In this document: positions 8,286-16,235 of the stretch, piece after piece | How the letters are laid out: every line of letters starts with the position of its first letter | How positions within the stretch are numbered: the first letter of the stretch is position 1 | Source of the DNA: Alphaproteobacteria bacterium | GTDB lineage: Bacteria > Pseudomonadota > Alphaproteobacteria > Rhizobiales > Xanthobacteraceae | Length of the DNA: 33,490 nt | Direction: 5' to 3' | Assembly: GCA_005884685.1 (NCBI GenBank) | Contig: VBAH01000095.1 | Coordinates: forward strand, 1 to 33,490 | The notes under the pieces: generated by a model | Seen by the model: only the letters and a program-made list of their open reading frames with translations | Told to the model about the DNA's origin: nothing | Database searches by the model: none | Program-made: the position numbers and the translations under genes

Positions 8286-9131
8286 ATGCCGCGCCCATCC
8301 GTCGCCGACAAGCGGCGCACATTCCGCAAGCTGCACGTATCCGGCTGCTGGATGATCCCCAACCCGTGGGACGTCGGCTCGGCGCGCTATCTGCAGGGGC
8401 TCGGCTTTCAGGCGCTGGCGACGACCTCGTCGGGCTTTGCGTGGTCGGTCGCGCATGCCGACAACGCGGTGCCGCGCGACATGGTGCTCGCCCATATCGC
8501 CGAGATCGTCGGCGCGACCGATGTGCCGGTGAATGCCGACTTCGAGGGCGGTTACGCGGACGAGCCGGCCGGCGTCGCCGAGAGCGTGCGGCTGTGCTGC
8601 GAGACCGGCGTCGCGGGACTGTCGATCGAGGATTCGACCGGCAACAAGGACCAGCCGCTCTACGATATTCCGTTCGCGGTGGAGCGCATGAAGGCGGCGC
8701 GCGCCGCGATCGACAAGGCCGGCGCGGACGTGATGCTGACCGGCCGCGCCGAGGGGTTCATCGCGGGCGTGCCGGATCTCGCGCAGATGATCGCGCGGCT
8801 CAAAGCCTATGCGGCGGCGGGCGCCGACGTGCTCTACGCGCCGGGCATCCGCACCCGCGAGCAGATCGAGGCGGTGTGCCAGGCGGTCGCGCCGAAGCCG
8901 GTGAATTTCTTGAACGGCGCGGCATTCGGCCATTCGGTGAATGATCTCGCCGCGATGGGCGTGCGCCGCATCAGCGTCGGCGGCGCGCTCGCGCGCTCGG
9001 CCTGGGGCGGCTTCACCCGCATGGCAAAGGAGATCGCCGGTGAGGGCACGTTCACGGGCTTCAAGGACGCCGCCTCGGGCGCGGAGCTGAACGCGTTTTT
9101 CACCAAGGACAAGGCGGCGCGCGGCGCATGA
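8286..9131 (+). CDS. isocitrate lyase/PEP mutase family protein
   Basis: A 281-residue TIM-barrel enzyme of the PEP mutase/isocitrate lyase superfamily, which makes or breaks C-C or P-C bonds next to a Mg2+-bound enolate. Visible blocks: IPNPWDVGSARYLQGLGF (24-41), TTSSGFAW (46-53), VNADFEGGYAD (82-92, metal-binding Asp85 and neighbours) and GLSIEDSTGN (111-120, Glu115/Asp116). The KKCGH loop of true isocitrate and methylisocitrate lyases is absent; TGNKDQPLYD follows instead. That places it among the short members, such as oxaloacetate decarboxylase/hydrolase- or PEP-phosphonomutase-like ones. ATG follows GGGAGAGACGCC. Its stop overlaps the next start by 4 bp (ATGA), so the two are translationally coupled. 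Confidence 0.88.
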   Translation: MPRPSVADKRRTFRKLHVSGCWMIPNPWDVGSARYLQGLGFQALATTSSGFAWSVAHADNAVPRDMVLAHIAEIVGATDVPVNADFEGGYADEPAGVAESVRLCCETGVAGLSIEDSTGNKDQPLYDIPFAVERMKAARAAIDKAGADVMLTGRAEGFIAGVPDLAQMIARLKAYAAAGADVLYAPGIRTREQIEAVCQAVAPKPVNFLNGAAFGHSVNDLAAMGVRRISVGGALARSAWGGFTRMAKEIAGEGTFTGFKDAASGAELNAFFTKDKAARGA

Positions 9132-9787
9132 GCGACCTGAAAAACTGGACGGCGCGGCCGTTTCCCGAACGCAAGGTGCTCGACGGCCGCTTCGGCCGGC
9201 TGGAGCCGCTCGATGTCGCGAAACATGGCGACGACCTCTGGGCCGCGATGACGGGCGCGGACAACGTGTGGGCCTATCTGCCGGCCTGGCCGCCGAAGGA
9301 TCGCGCCGAATATGAAGCGCTGCTCGACACGATGGTGAGGAACAGGGACATCTGCCCGTTCGCCGTGGTCGTCGACGGCAAGGCCAGGGGGCACATGTGG
9401 ATGATGGAGATCCGCCCGGCGCATGGCGTGTTCGAGGTCGGCTGGATCACCTATTCGCCCGCGCTGCAGCGCACGCCCGCCGCGACCGAGGCGGTGTACC
9501 TGATCGGCGATTACGGGTTCTCGCTCGGCTACCGGCGCTACGAATGGAAATGCAACAACCGCAACGAGCCCTCGAAGCGCGCCGCGCTGCGCTTCGGATT
9601 CAAGTTCGAGGGCCTGTTCCGCCAGCATCAGGTGGTCAAAGGCGAGAACCGCGACACCGCGTGGTATTCGATCCTCGATTCCGAATGGCCGGCGCGCAAG
9701 GCCGCATTCGAGCGCTGGCTCGATCCAGCGAACTTCGACGCGCAGGGGAAACAGAAGGTGAGCCTGTCGTCGCTCCATGCGGTGTGA
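9128..9787 (+). CDS. GNAT family N-acetyltransferase (RimJ/RimL type)
   Basis: A 219-residue acetyl-CoA-dependent acyltransferase resembling the RimJ/RimL-like Acetyltransf_3 group. Supporting text: LDGRFGRLEPLDVAKHGDDL at the N-terminus, VVVDGKARGHMWMM, GVFEVGWITYSPALQRTPAA (the strand before the pyrophosphate loop, with QRTPAATEA as the acetyl-CoA binding turn) and YRRYEWKCNNRNEPSKRAAL with FGFKFEGLFRQHQVVKG, both characteristic of this subgroup. It starts inside the stop of the preceding gene (ATGA) and ends in GTGTGA, whose GTG begins the next gene. Substrate unknown; small-molecule or protein N-terminal amines are both possible. Confidence 0.87.
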   Translation: MSDLKNWTARPFPERKVLDGRFGRLEPLDVAKHGDDLWAAMTGADNVWAYLPAWPPKDRAEYEALLDTMVRNRDICPFAVVVDGKARGHMWMMEIRPAHGVFEVGWITYSPALQRTPAATEAVYLIGDYGFSLGYRRYEWKCNNRNEPSKRAALRFGFKFEGLFRQHQVVKGENRDTAWYSILDSEWPARKAAFERWLDPANFDAQGKQKVSLSSLHAV

Positions 9788-10227
9788 CGCTGCGCCGCGC
9801 GACGATCGCCGATCTGCCCGCCGTCACCGCGCTGCAGCGCGCGGCCTATGCCAAGAATCGTCCGCTCCTCGGCGTCGAGCCGCTGCCGCTGTTGGCAGAT
9901 TATGCGCAGGTCCTTGCCGACTACGAGGTCTATCTGTCGGAGCGCGACGGTGCGCTCGCGGGCGTGCTGATCCTGCAGCCGCGCGCCGACGATCTCTTGA
10001 TCTGGAGCGTCGCGACCGCACCCGAGGCGCAGGGGCGTGGCATCGGCAATAAGATGCTGGCGTTTGCCGAAACGCGCGCCCGGGCGCTCGGCCTCACCTG
10101 CATCCGCCTCTATACCGGCCAGCCGCTCACCTTCAACATCGCGTGGTACACCCGCCACGGCTACGTCTACGAGCGCACGGAGGACATGGGTGACCGCCGG
10201 ATCGTGCATCTGATAAAGCAGCTTTGA
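9784..10227 (+). CDS. second GNAT family N-acetyltransferase (GTG start)
   Basis: A 147-residue single-domain GNAT protein. It reads VTLRRATIADLPAVTALQRAAY at the start (first codon translated as Met), then YLSERDGALAGVLILQP, IWSVATAPEAQGRGIGNKML (motif A with the Q-G-R-G-I-G pyrophosphate loop) and NIAWYTRHGYVYERTE (motif B). The GTG at 9784 overlaps the TGA of the previous acetyltransferase as GTGTGA, which fixes the start better than in-frame codons further up, because these would lie inside the upstream domain. Its stop overlaps a TTG at 10224. Two different GNATs end to end suggest acetylation of a shared set of substrates, but this is inference. Confidence 0.85.
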   Translation: MTLRRATIADLPAVTALQRAAYAKNRPLLGVEPLPLLADYAQVLADYEVYLSERDGALAGVLILQPRADDLLIWSVATAPEAQGRGIGNKMLAFAETRARALGLTCIRLYTGQPLTFNIAWYTRHGYVYERTEDMGDRRIVHLIKQL

Positions 10228-10247
10228 AAAACACGAGGAGGCTCAAC

Positions 10248-11006
10248 TTGGCCGGACGATTGAAAGGCAAGGTCGCACTGGTGACGGCGGCGGGGCAGGG
10301 GATCGGGCGCGCAATCGCGGAAGCCTTCGTCGCCGAAGGCGCCAAGGTGATCGCGACCGACGTCGACGTGAAAAAGCTCAAGGGCCTGAAGAAGGCCACG
10401 CTCGCCAAGCTCGACGCGCGCTCGAGCGCCGACGTGAATGCGCTGGTGCAGGAGATGACGAAGAAGCTCGGCGCGATCGACGTGCTGGTGAATGCCGCCG
10501 GCTACGTGCATCACGGCACCGTGCTCGACGCGACCGACGAGGAGTGGGATTTCGCCTTCGACCTCAACGTCCGCTCGATGAACCGCACCATCAAGGCGAC
10601 GCTGCCGGGCATGCTGAAAAAGAAGAAGGGCTCGATCGTCAACATCGCGTCGGGCGCCTCCTCGGTGCGCGGGATTCCGTTCCGCTACGTGTACGGCACC
10701 ACCAAGGCGGCGGTGATCGGCCTCACCAAGTCGGTCGCGGCCGACTACATCCGCCAGGGCATCCGCGCGAATGCGATCTGCCCCGGGACGATCGAGTCGC
10801 CGTCGCTCGACGACCGCATCGCGACGCTGGCGAAGAAAACCGGCCGGTCGGAAAAAGCCGTGCGGCAGGATTTCATCAACCGCCAGCCGATGGGCCGGCT
10901 CGGCACGCCGGCCGAAATCGCAGCGCTCGCGGTGTATCTCGCGTCGGACGAGTCGAGCTATACCACGGGACAGATTCACCTGGCGGATGGGGGATTTGCG
11001 CTGTAG
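10248..11006 (+). CDS. SDR family oxidoreductase, DHRS6/2-keto-3-deoxy-L-fuconate dehydrogenase-like
   Basis: A 252-residue NAD(P)-dependent short-chain dehydrogenase. Glycine loop TAAGQGIG (13-20), Asp38 in IATDVD (NAD preference), NAAG (82-85), the Ser in NIASGASS (132-139) and Tyr149/Lys153 in YGTTKAA form the active site. VHHGTVLDATDEEWDF and CPGTIESPSLDDR are closely like animal DHRS6/BDH2 and bacterial 2-keto-3-deoxy-L-fuconate dehydrogenases. The best start is TTG at 10248, because GAGGAGG lies six bases upstream; an earlier TTG at 10224 overlaps the previous stop but has no site. It completes a four-gene + run starting at 8286. Sugar-acid oxidation is the likeliest role. Confidence 0.88.
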   Translation: MAGRLKGKVALVTAAGQGIGRAIAEAFVAEGAKVIATDVDVKKLKGLKKATLAKLDARSSADVNALVQEMTKKLGAIDVLVNAAGYVHHGTVLDATDEEWDFAFDLNVRSMNRTIKATLPGMLKKKKGSIVNIASGASSVRGIPFRYVYGTTKAAVIGLTKSVAADYIRQGIRANAICPGTIESPSLDDRIATLAKKTGRSEKAVRQDFINRQPMGRLGTPAEIAALAVYLASDESSYTTGQIHLADGGFAL

Positions 11007-11070
11007 CCGGGCAGGGTCGCAATTCCGCCGCGTTGATCCTACTTTTAGGCCGCACCCGCGGAGACCCGGC

Positions 11071-11829
11071 ATGACCAGCAAACGCGAATCCCGGTCCGGC
11101 ATCATCGGCGCCGTAGGCCAGCTCGTCACCGTCATCCTGATGGTGCTGCTGATCAAGACCGTGGCGGCGGAGGCCTATTACGTGCCGTCCGGCTCGATGC
11201 TGCCGAGCCTGCTGATCGGCGACCAGCTGCTGGTCTCGAAATTCCCCTATGGCTACAGCCGCTATTCGCTCCCCTTGCCGCTCGCGCCCGCGACGCCCAA
11301 ACGGCTGCTCGGCAGCCTGCCGGAACGCGGCGATGTCGTGGTGTTCCGCCTGCCGCGCGATCCGGGCCAGACCTACGTCAAGCGCGTCATCGGCTTGCCC
11401 GGCGACCGCGTGCAGATGCGCGGCGCGCGGTTGTGGGTGAACGGCGCGATGCTGCCGCTGCGCCGCGACGGCGTTGCCGGGGTGGAAGGCGAGGATGGCA
11501 TGCGGCAGAGCGCGCCGCGCTACATCGAGACGCTGCCGAACGGCCGCCAGCATGCGATCTTCAAGTTCCGCAATGACGGCGACCTCGACGATACGGAGAT
11601 CTTCACGGTCGCGCCGGGGCAGATCTTCGTGATGGGCGACAACCGCGACGACTCGGTGGACAGCCGCGTGCCGGCGCGCGCCGGCGGCGTCGGTTTCGTG
11701 CCGGTGGAGAACCTGGTCGGGCGCGTCGAAGCCGTGCTCGGCTCGTGGGACCCGGAGGTGCGGCGCGAGCCGGTGTGGAACTGGCCGTCGGGCTTGCGGC
11801 TCTCGCGCTTCTTCTCGCGCGTGAAGTGA
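11071..11829 (+). CDS. lepB: signal peptidase I
   Basis: A 252-residue membrane-anchored serine protease that removes signal peptides on the periplasmic side. One N-terminal membrane segment (about 10-33) is followed by box B YYVPSGSMLPSLL with the nucleophile Ser42, box D TYVKRVIGLPGDRV with the general base Lys104, and box E FVMGDNRDDSVDSR. All are intact, so it should be active. It starts 64 bp after the SDR stop on the same strand and may be read from that operon or on its own. The usual rnc/era/acpS neighbours of the housekeeping lepB are absent, which suggests a second copy. Confidence 0.92.
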   Translation: MTSKRESRSGIIGAVGQLVTVILMVLLIKTVAAEAYYVPSGSMLPSLLIGDQLLVSKFPYGYSRYSLPLPLAPATPKRLLGSLPERGDVVVFRLPRDPGQTYVKRVIGLPGDRVQMRGARLWVNGAMLPLRRDGVAGVEGEDGMRQSAPRYIETLPNGRQHAIFKFRNDGDLDDTEIFTVAPGQIFVMGDNRDDSVDSRVPARAGGVGFVPVENLVGRVEAVLGSWDPEVRREPVWNWPSGLRLSRFFSRVK

Positions 11830-11838
11830 CCCTCGATC

Positions 11839-11946
11839 GTCATCCCGGCCGCAGCGAAGCGGAGAGCCGGGATCCACCTTTCACATTCTCCGTCGACTGG
11901 GATAGATGGGTCCCGGATAACCGCCGTTGGCGGCTTCCGGGACGAC
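11839..11946. repeat. palindromic repeat, family B copy 2
   Basis: A 108-bp element opening GTCATCCCGGCC and closing with TTCCGGGACGAC, which is complementary to it. It contains the internal words GGGATCCACC and GATGGGTCCC. It separates lepB from denD and makes up nearly the whole gap. Confidence 0.75.
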
Positions 11947-11968
11947 AGTCGCGTATGCGGGGAGAACG

Positions 11969-12952
11969 ATGCACATTCTGATTACCGGCGCGGCCGGTAT
12001 GGTCGGGCGCAAGCTGACCGAGCGGCTCGTCGCGGACGGCTGCCTGAACGGCAAGCCGATCGGCAGGTTCACGTTGGTCGACGTGATCAAGCCGCAGGTG
12101 CCCGCGGGCTTTTCCGGCAAGGTCGAGGCCTATGCGCTCGATGTCTCGCGCGAGGACGCGGGCCGCAAGCTCATCGGCGGACGCCCGGACGCGATCTTTC
12201 ATCTCGCCGCGGTCGTCTCGGGCGAGGCCGAGACCGATTTCGAGAAAGGCTATCGCATCAACCTGGTCGGCTTTCACTACCTGCTCGAGGCGATCCGCAC
12301 CGCGGGCGGCGGGTATCACCCCAAGCTGGTGTTCACCTCGTCGATCGCGGTGTTCGGGGCGCCATTCCCGAGCGAGATCTACGACGAGTTCCACCACACG
12401 CCGCTCACGTCCTACGGGACGCAGAAAGGCATCTGCGAGCTGCTGCTTGCCGACTACACGCGCAAAGGGTTTCTCGACGGCGTCGGCATCCGCCTGCCGA
12501 CCATCTGCGTGCGCCCGGGCACGCCGAACAAGGCGGCCTCCGGCTTCTTCTCCAACATCATCCGCGAGCCGCTCGCCGGCAGGGAAGCCGTGCTGCCGGT
12601 CGAGGAGAGCGTGATGCACTGGCACGCGAGCCCGAAATCGGCGGCGGGATTCCTGGTGCATGCGGCCTCGCTGTCGCGCGAAACGCTGGGCGCACGCATC
12701 AACCTGACGATGCCGGGTGTCGCCTGCACGGTCGGCGAGCAGATCGCGGCGCTGCGCCGCGTCGCGGGCGACGCGGTGGTGGCGCGCATCCGCCGCGAGC
12801 CCGACCCGGCGATCATCAGGATCGTCTCCGGCTGGCCGACGCGGTTCGACGCCAAGCGTGCGCGTGCGCTCGGGTTCGCCGTGGAGGACACGTTCGACGA
12901 GATCATCCGCGTGCACATCGCGGACGAATTGGGCGGCAAGGTCGCGGCGTAG
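11969..12952 (+). CDS. denD: D-erythronate dehydrogenase (extended SDR)
   Basis: A 327-residue NAD-dependent epimerase/dehydratase-fold protein. The dinucleotide loop is GAAGMVG (7-13). The active site is the Ser in FTSSIAVFGAPFP (122-134) with Tyr149 and Lys153 in TSYGTQK. The text GEAETDFEKGYRINL, RLPTICVRPGTPNKAASGFF and IIREPLAG is diagnostic of DenD, which oxidises D-erythronate at C2 at the entry to tetronate use. Start ATG 11969 is preceded by GGGGAGAA. The usual partners (OtnK kinase, OtnC decarboxylase, OtnI isomerase) are not beside it; a methionine aminopeptidase follows after a large inverted repeat. Function assignment rests on family recognition. Confidence 0.86.
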   Translation: MHILITGAAGMVGRKLTERLVADGCLNGKPIGRFTLVDVIKPQVPAGFSGKVEAYALDVSREDAGRKLIGGRPDAIFHLAAVVSGEAETDFEKGYRINLVGFHYLLEAIRTAGGGYHPKLVFTSSIAVFGAPFPSEIYDEFHHTPLTSYGTQKGICELLLADYTRKGFLDGVGIRLPTICVRPGTPNKAASGFFSNIIREPLAGREAVLPVEESVMHWHASPKSAAGFLVHAASLSRETLGARINLTMPGVACTVGEQIAALRRVAGDAVVARIRREPDPAIIRIVSGWPTRFDAKRARALGFAVEDTFDEIIRVHIADELGGKVAA

Positions 12953-12975
12953 TTCCCTCTCCCCGTGCTCCGCTT

Positions 12976-13108
12976 CACCCTCCCCTGGAGGGGGAGGGTC
13001 GACGCGAACGCAGTGAGCGTCGGGGTGGGGTGAAAGTTGCAATAAGAGTCACCCCACCCCGGCTCGCACCTTCGGTGCTCGCCGACCCTCCCCCTCCAGG
13101 GGAGGGTG
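12976..13108. repeat. large inverted repeat (hairpin) between denD and map
   Basis: Left arm 12976-13033 and right arm 13049-13108 are complementary over most of about 58 bp: CACCCTCCCCTGGAGGGGGA in one and TCCCCCTCCAGGGGAGGGTG in the other at the tips, GGGGTGGGGTGA and TCACCCCACCCC at the base. A loop of about 15 bp lies between. Each arm also folds on itself. It could end denD transcription. It is of a different sequence family from the A and B repeats. Confidence 0.85.
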
Positions 13109-13180
13109 ACACCGAGCGTGCGGCGCGCTTGCGCCGTCCCCTCCAATGCCTACATTGCGCCTGAATCGGACCGATCCCCC

Positions 13181-14002
13181 ATGAACTACGTCGATGCGGC
13201 ATTCGCGCCGCTGCGCAAGACCGGGCAGATCAAGCTTTACGGTCCGGAGGCCTTCGCCGGCATGCGCAAGGCCGGGCAGCTGGTGGCCGAATGCCTCGAT
13301 GCGCTCGCCGACATCGTGAGGCCGGGCGTGCCGACCGAGACGATCGACACGTTCGTGTTCGACTTCGCGCTCGACCACGGCGCGCGGCCCGCGACCCTGA
13401 TGTACCGCGGCTACAACCGCTCGACCTGCACCTCGATCAACCACGTGGTCTGCCACGGCATCCCGAACGAGAAGCCGCTCAAGGAAGGCGACATCGTCAA
13501 CATCGACGTCACCCTGATCCTCGACGGCTGGCACGGCGATTCCAGCCGCATGTATCCGGTCGGCGACATCCCGCGCAAAGCCGAGCGGCTGATCGAGGTC
13601 ACCTACGAGGCGATGATGCGCGGCATCGCGGCGGTGCAGCCCGGCCGCACCACCGGCGACATCGGCGCCGCGATCCAGAGCTTCGTCGAGCCGCAGCACA
13701 TGAGCGTGGTGCGCGACTTCTGCGGCCACGGGCTCGGTCGCCTGTTCCACGACGAGCCGAACATCGTGCACATCGGCCGCGCCGGCGAGGGCATCGTGCT
13801 CAAGCCGGGCATGCTGTTCACCATCGAGCCGATGATCAATCTCGGCCGCCCGCACGTGAAAGTGCTGTCCGACGGCTGGACCGCGGTGACGCGCGACCGC
13901 TCCCTCTCGGCGCAGTTCGAGCACACGGTCGGCGTGACCAAAGACGGCTGCGAGGTGTTCACGGTCTCGCCCAGGGGCCGGCACAAGCCGCCGTATCTGT
14001 AG
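13181..14002 (+). CDS. map: type I methionine aminopeptidase
   Basis: A 273-residue pita-bread-fold metalloprotease that removes N-terminal Met from new proteins. All metal ligands can be placed: Asp109 (VNIDVT), Asp120 (WHGDSS), His183 (GHGLGRLFH), Glu216 (TIEPM) and Glu247 (QFEHT); His92 (CHGIPN) is the substrate-contacting His. Start ATG 13181 gives a family-typical N-terminus; there is no strong ribosome site, only CCCCC just before it. It is single, between two blocks of repeats, upstream of radC. An earlier in-frame start at 13106 would read through the inverted repeat and is rejected. Confidence 0.93.
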   Translation: MNYVDAAFAPLRKTGQIKLYGPEAFAGMRKAGQLVAECLDALADIVRPGVPTETIDTFVFDFALDHGARPATLMYRGYNRSTCTSINHVVCHGIPNEKPLKEGDIVNIDVTLILDGWHGDSSRMYPVGDIPRKAERLIEVTYEAMMRGIAAVQPGRTTGDIGAAIQSFVEPQHMSVVRDFCGHGLGRLFHDEPNIVHIGRAGEGIVLKPGMLFTIEPMINLGRPHVKVLSDGWTAVTRDRSLSAQFEHTVGVTKDGCEVFTVSPRGRHKPPYL

Positions 14003-14063
14003 GGCGCAATCGCTTGATTGCGCCGTCGGGCGGCGCAATGCGCTTCGCTTATTGCGCCCTACG
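14001..14063. repeat. repeat family D copy 1 (upstream of radC)
   Basis: A 63-bp element, AGGGCGCAATCGCTTGATTG ... TTGCGCCCTACG, with CGCAATCG/CGATTGCG-type internal dyads and GGCGCAAT/ATTGCGCC ends. A second copy, broken by an inserted stretch, is at 14832-14916, just past radC. It begins at the last bases of map. Confidence 0.8.
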
Positions 14064-14109
14064 CTCCCGCATCGATTGCAAATCCCGGCATTCCGGGCAT
14101 GCTGTTCGC

Positions 14110-14826
14110 ATGCCGCCGAAACGCGCCCCGAAACCGAATGGCCTCGCCGAAGCCCCGCCGCACTATCACGGCCACCGCGAGCGGCTGCGCTCGCGCTTCA
14201 TGGAGGCGGGCGCGCAGGCGCTGGCCGACTACGAGATGCTGGAGCTGGTGCTGTTCCGCGCGGTGCCGCGGCGCGACGTGAAGCCGCTTGCCAAGGAGCT
14301 GCTCGCCAAGTTCGGCTCGTTCGCCGAGGTGATCTCGGCGCCGCCGAAGCGCCTCGCCGAAGTGGACGGGCTCGGCGAGGCGGCGATCACCGAGTTCAAG
14401 GTGGTGCAGGCGGCCGCGCAGCGCCTCGCCAAGGGCAAGATGACGAAAGGGCCGGTGCTCTCCTCATGGTCATCGGTGATCGACTACGTGCGCGCCGCGC
14501 AGGCCTTCGCCGAGAAGGAGCAGTTCCGCATCCTGTTCCTCGACAAGCGCAACCAGCTGATTGCCGACGAGGTGCAGCAGGAGGGCACGGTCGACCACAC
14601 GCCGGTCTATCCGCGCGAGGTGGTCAAGCGCGCGCTCGAGCTCTCGGCGACCGCGATCATCCTGGTGCACAACCACCCCTCGGGCGATCCGACGCCCTCA
14701 CAGGCCGACATCGAGATGACCAAGGCGGTGGCGAGCGTCGCCAAGCCGCTCGGCGTGCTGCTGTACGATCACATCATCGTCGGCAAGGAAGGGCACGCGA
14801 GCTTGAAGGGCATGCGGCTGATTTGA
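14110..14826 (+). CDS. radC: RadC family protein (JAB/JAMM domain)
   Basis: A 238-residue RadC/UPF0758 protein. The N-terminal half has helix-hairpin-helix-like text ([20 protein letters not shown], then [10 protein letters not shown]). The C-terminal half is the JAMM metalloprotease-like domain, with His187 and His189 in [15 protein letters not shown] and Asp200 completing the HxHx10D zinc site. The name comes from a mistaken link to DNA repair; its real role is unsettled, though homologues are common on mobile DNA. Start ATG 14110 has no good ribosome site. It is bracketed by two copies of the same repeat. Confidence 0.92.
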   Translation: MPPKRAPKPNGLAEAPPHYHGHRERLRSRFMEAGAQALADYEMLELVLFRAVPRRDVKPLAKELLAKFGSFAEVISAPPKRLAEVDGLGEAAITEFKVVQAAAQRLAKGKMTKGPVLSSWSSVIDYVRAAQAFAEKEQFRILFLDKRNQLIADEVQQEGTVDHTPVYPREVVKRALELSATAIILVHNHPSGDPTPSQADIEMTKAVASVAKPLGVLLYDHIIVGKEGHASLKGMRLI

Positions 14827-14831
14827 GCCGC

Positions 14832-14916
14832 AGGGCGCGATCGCTTGATTGCGCCGCCGGGCGGCGCAATGCGCTTCGCCCCTGCCTTCGCGGGGGCATG
14901 CTTGTTGCGCCCTACG
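14832..14916. repeat. repeat family D copy 2 with nested insertion (downstream of radC)
   Basis: This copy follows copy 1 base for base, with few changes, up to GCGCTTCGC. It then carries an extra stretch of about 23 bp, CCCTGCCTTCGCGGGGGCAT and a few more bases, before resuming TTGCGCCCTACG. The inserted stretch is itself a CCCnGCnTTCGCGGGGG hairpin like those in the family A repeats. Confidence 0.8.
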
Positions 14917-15190
14917 GTCTGATTTGAGCGGGTCAATTCGGCCCGCCCATTGACTTTCGTTTTCCCCTCCGCCAACTAAGGGCCGTCGGGCTGGATCGCA
15001 GTCGCCCGGCTTACCAAGGCATCCGCCCAAGCACTGCACATCGCCCGCCAGCCGGGCATGAGCTTGGCGCATGTCATCCCCCGAACCAGGTCGGAACGCA
15101 GTCCGAGGCGCAATCGCCGCGGGCGGCTCCGTTGCTTCGGCGTGGCGACGTCCAGGCACCCCGGCGGTCCGCAAGCAGGAGACCTAAAAC
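14917..15190. other. gene-free stretch upstream of the SOD-rhodanese gene
   Basis: With repeat D copy 2, this makes a 364-bp gap without a gene. It holds a candidate promoter at 14950-14979 and then about 200 bp of leader with no convincing reading frame. AGGAGA at 15177-15182 is the ribosome site for the gene at 15191. The leader has CGGTCC/GGACG-type words that could pair, but I see no known riboswitch. Confidence 0.4.
14950..14979 (+). promoter_or_regulatory. candidate sigma-70 promoter of the SOD-rhodanese gene
   Basis: TTGACT at 14950-14955 and AACTAA at 14974-14979 with an 18-bp spacer. The -35 is close to consensus, the -10 weaker. It would give a leader of about 200 bases before the ATG at 15191. 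Confidence 0.35.
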
Positions 15191-16168
15191 ATGCGATATG
15201 AGATCGCGCCGCTGTACTGCCGGCCTTGGACTATCAACGGCATGACCCCAAAGCTGATCGAGAGCCACTACGAGAACAACTATGGCGGCGCCGTCACGCG
15301 CCTGAATGCGATTTCCGAAGAACTCGAGGCGCTCGATCCGTCGACGACACCCGCCCACGTCATCCGCCGGCTGAAGCAGGACGAGACGGCGGCGCTCAAT
15401 TCCGTGGCACTGCACGAATTGTACTTTGCCAGCCTTGGCGGCGACGGACGCGCGGTGCCGGAAATGATGGCGAGCGCGCTCGCGCGCGATTTCGGTTCGG
15501 TCGATCGCTGGCGCCGTGAGTTCATCGCGCTTGCCGAAGCGCTTGACGGAGGGGCGGGTTGGGTGCTGCTCACGTGGCTGCCGCGCGCCGGCCGCCTCAT
15601 CAACCAGACCATCTCGGAGGGCGGTCAGGCGGTCGCGGGCGGAATCACGGTGCTCGCGCTCGACATGTACGAGCACGCCTATCATCTGGATTTCGGCGCC
15701 AACGCGGTCGCCTACGTGGCGACATTCATGCGCAATATCGCATGGAACGCGGTGCAGGACCGCTACGAGGATGCCATCACGGTGAAGCCGCCGCGGCCGC
15801 TGCAGCAAAAGGAGTTCGGCGATCTGCCGGCCATCTCGGTCGAGGAGGTGAAAGCGATGCTCGACTCGGGCACGCCGGTACAGCTCATCGATACGCGCCC
15901 GCGCCACTACAGCAGCAGGGCGCAGGACATCGTCGCGGGAGCGGTGTGGCGCGATCCGGAGCGGGTCGACGAGTGGATCGGCGCGCTCTCCAAGAGCGCA
16001 CCCGTCGTCACGTTCTGCGTGTATGGCTTCCATATCGGCTGTCAGACGGCGACAACCCTGCGCCAGGCCGGATTTGACGCACGTTACATGGCGGGAGGAC
16101 ATTTCGCCTGGAAGGCGGTCAAGGGACCGGTCAAGCTTTTCGCGGCGGATGCGCCACCGGAGGCCTGA
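15191..16168 (+). CDS. Fe/Mn-type superoxide dismutase fused to a rhodanese domain (ChrF-like)
   Basis: A 325-residue two-domain protein. Residues 1-200 are an Fe/Mn superoxide dismutase domain: expected metal ligands His26 (ESHYENNYGG), His75 (ALHELYF), Asp158 and His162 (LDMYEHAYHLDFG) are all present. The His and Tyr that follow the first ligand in standard enzymes (KHHxxY) are replaced by ENNYGG, as in SODs found in chromate-resistance operons (ChrF). Residues 213-315 are a rhodanese domain with candidate catalytic Cys276 in TFCVYGFHIGCQ. No signal peptide, so cytoplasmic. Dismutation of superoxide is the family reaction; sulfur transfer or sulfane binding by the second domain is inferred. 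A rhodanese-ChrB protein lies at 32780. Confidence 0.9.
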   Translation: MRYEIAPLYCRPWTINGMTPKLIESHYENNYGGAVTRLNAISEELEALDPSTTPAHVIRRLKQDETAALNSVALHELYFASLGGDGRAVPEMMASALARDFGSVDRWRREFIALAEALDGGAGWVLLTWLPRAGRLINQTISEGGQAVAGGITVLALDMYEHAYHLDFGANAVAYVATFMRNIAWNAVQDRYEDAITVKPPRPLQQKEFGDLPAISVEEVKAMLDSGTPVQLIDTRPRHYSSRAQDIVAGAVWRDPERVDEWIGALSKSAPVVTFCVYGFHIGCQTATTLRQAGFDARYMAGGHFAWKAVKGPVKLFAADAPPEA

Positions 16169-16235
16169 TCTTGCGCGGCATCTGGCGGCCCGTGGTGGGC
16201 CGCCGGCTGCCCGTGTTGTAACGATAACGCGAACG

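Noticed and set aside
9397-9783. An upstream extension of the second acetyltransferase
   Set aside because: It overlaps the first acetyltransferase in another frame with Arg-rich shadow text; the GTG in GTGTGA gives a complete GNAT domain.
13106-13180. A 25-residue N-terminal extension of the methionine aminopeptidase
   Set aside because: It would be translated from the end of the inverted repeat and has no family likeness.
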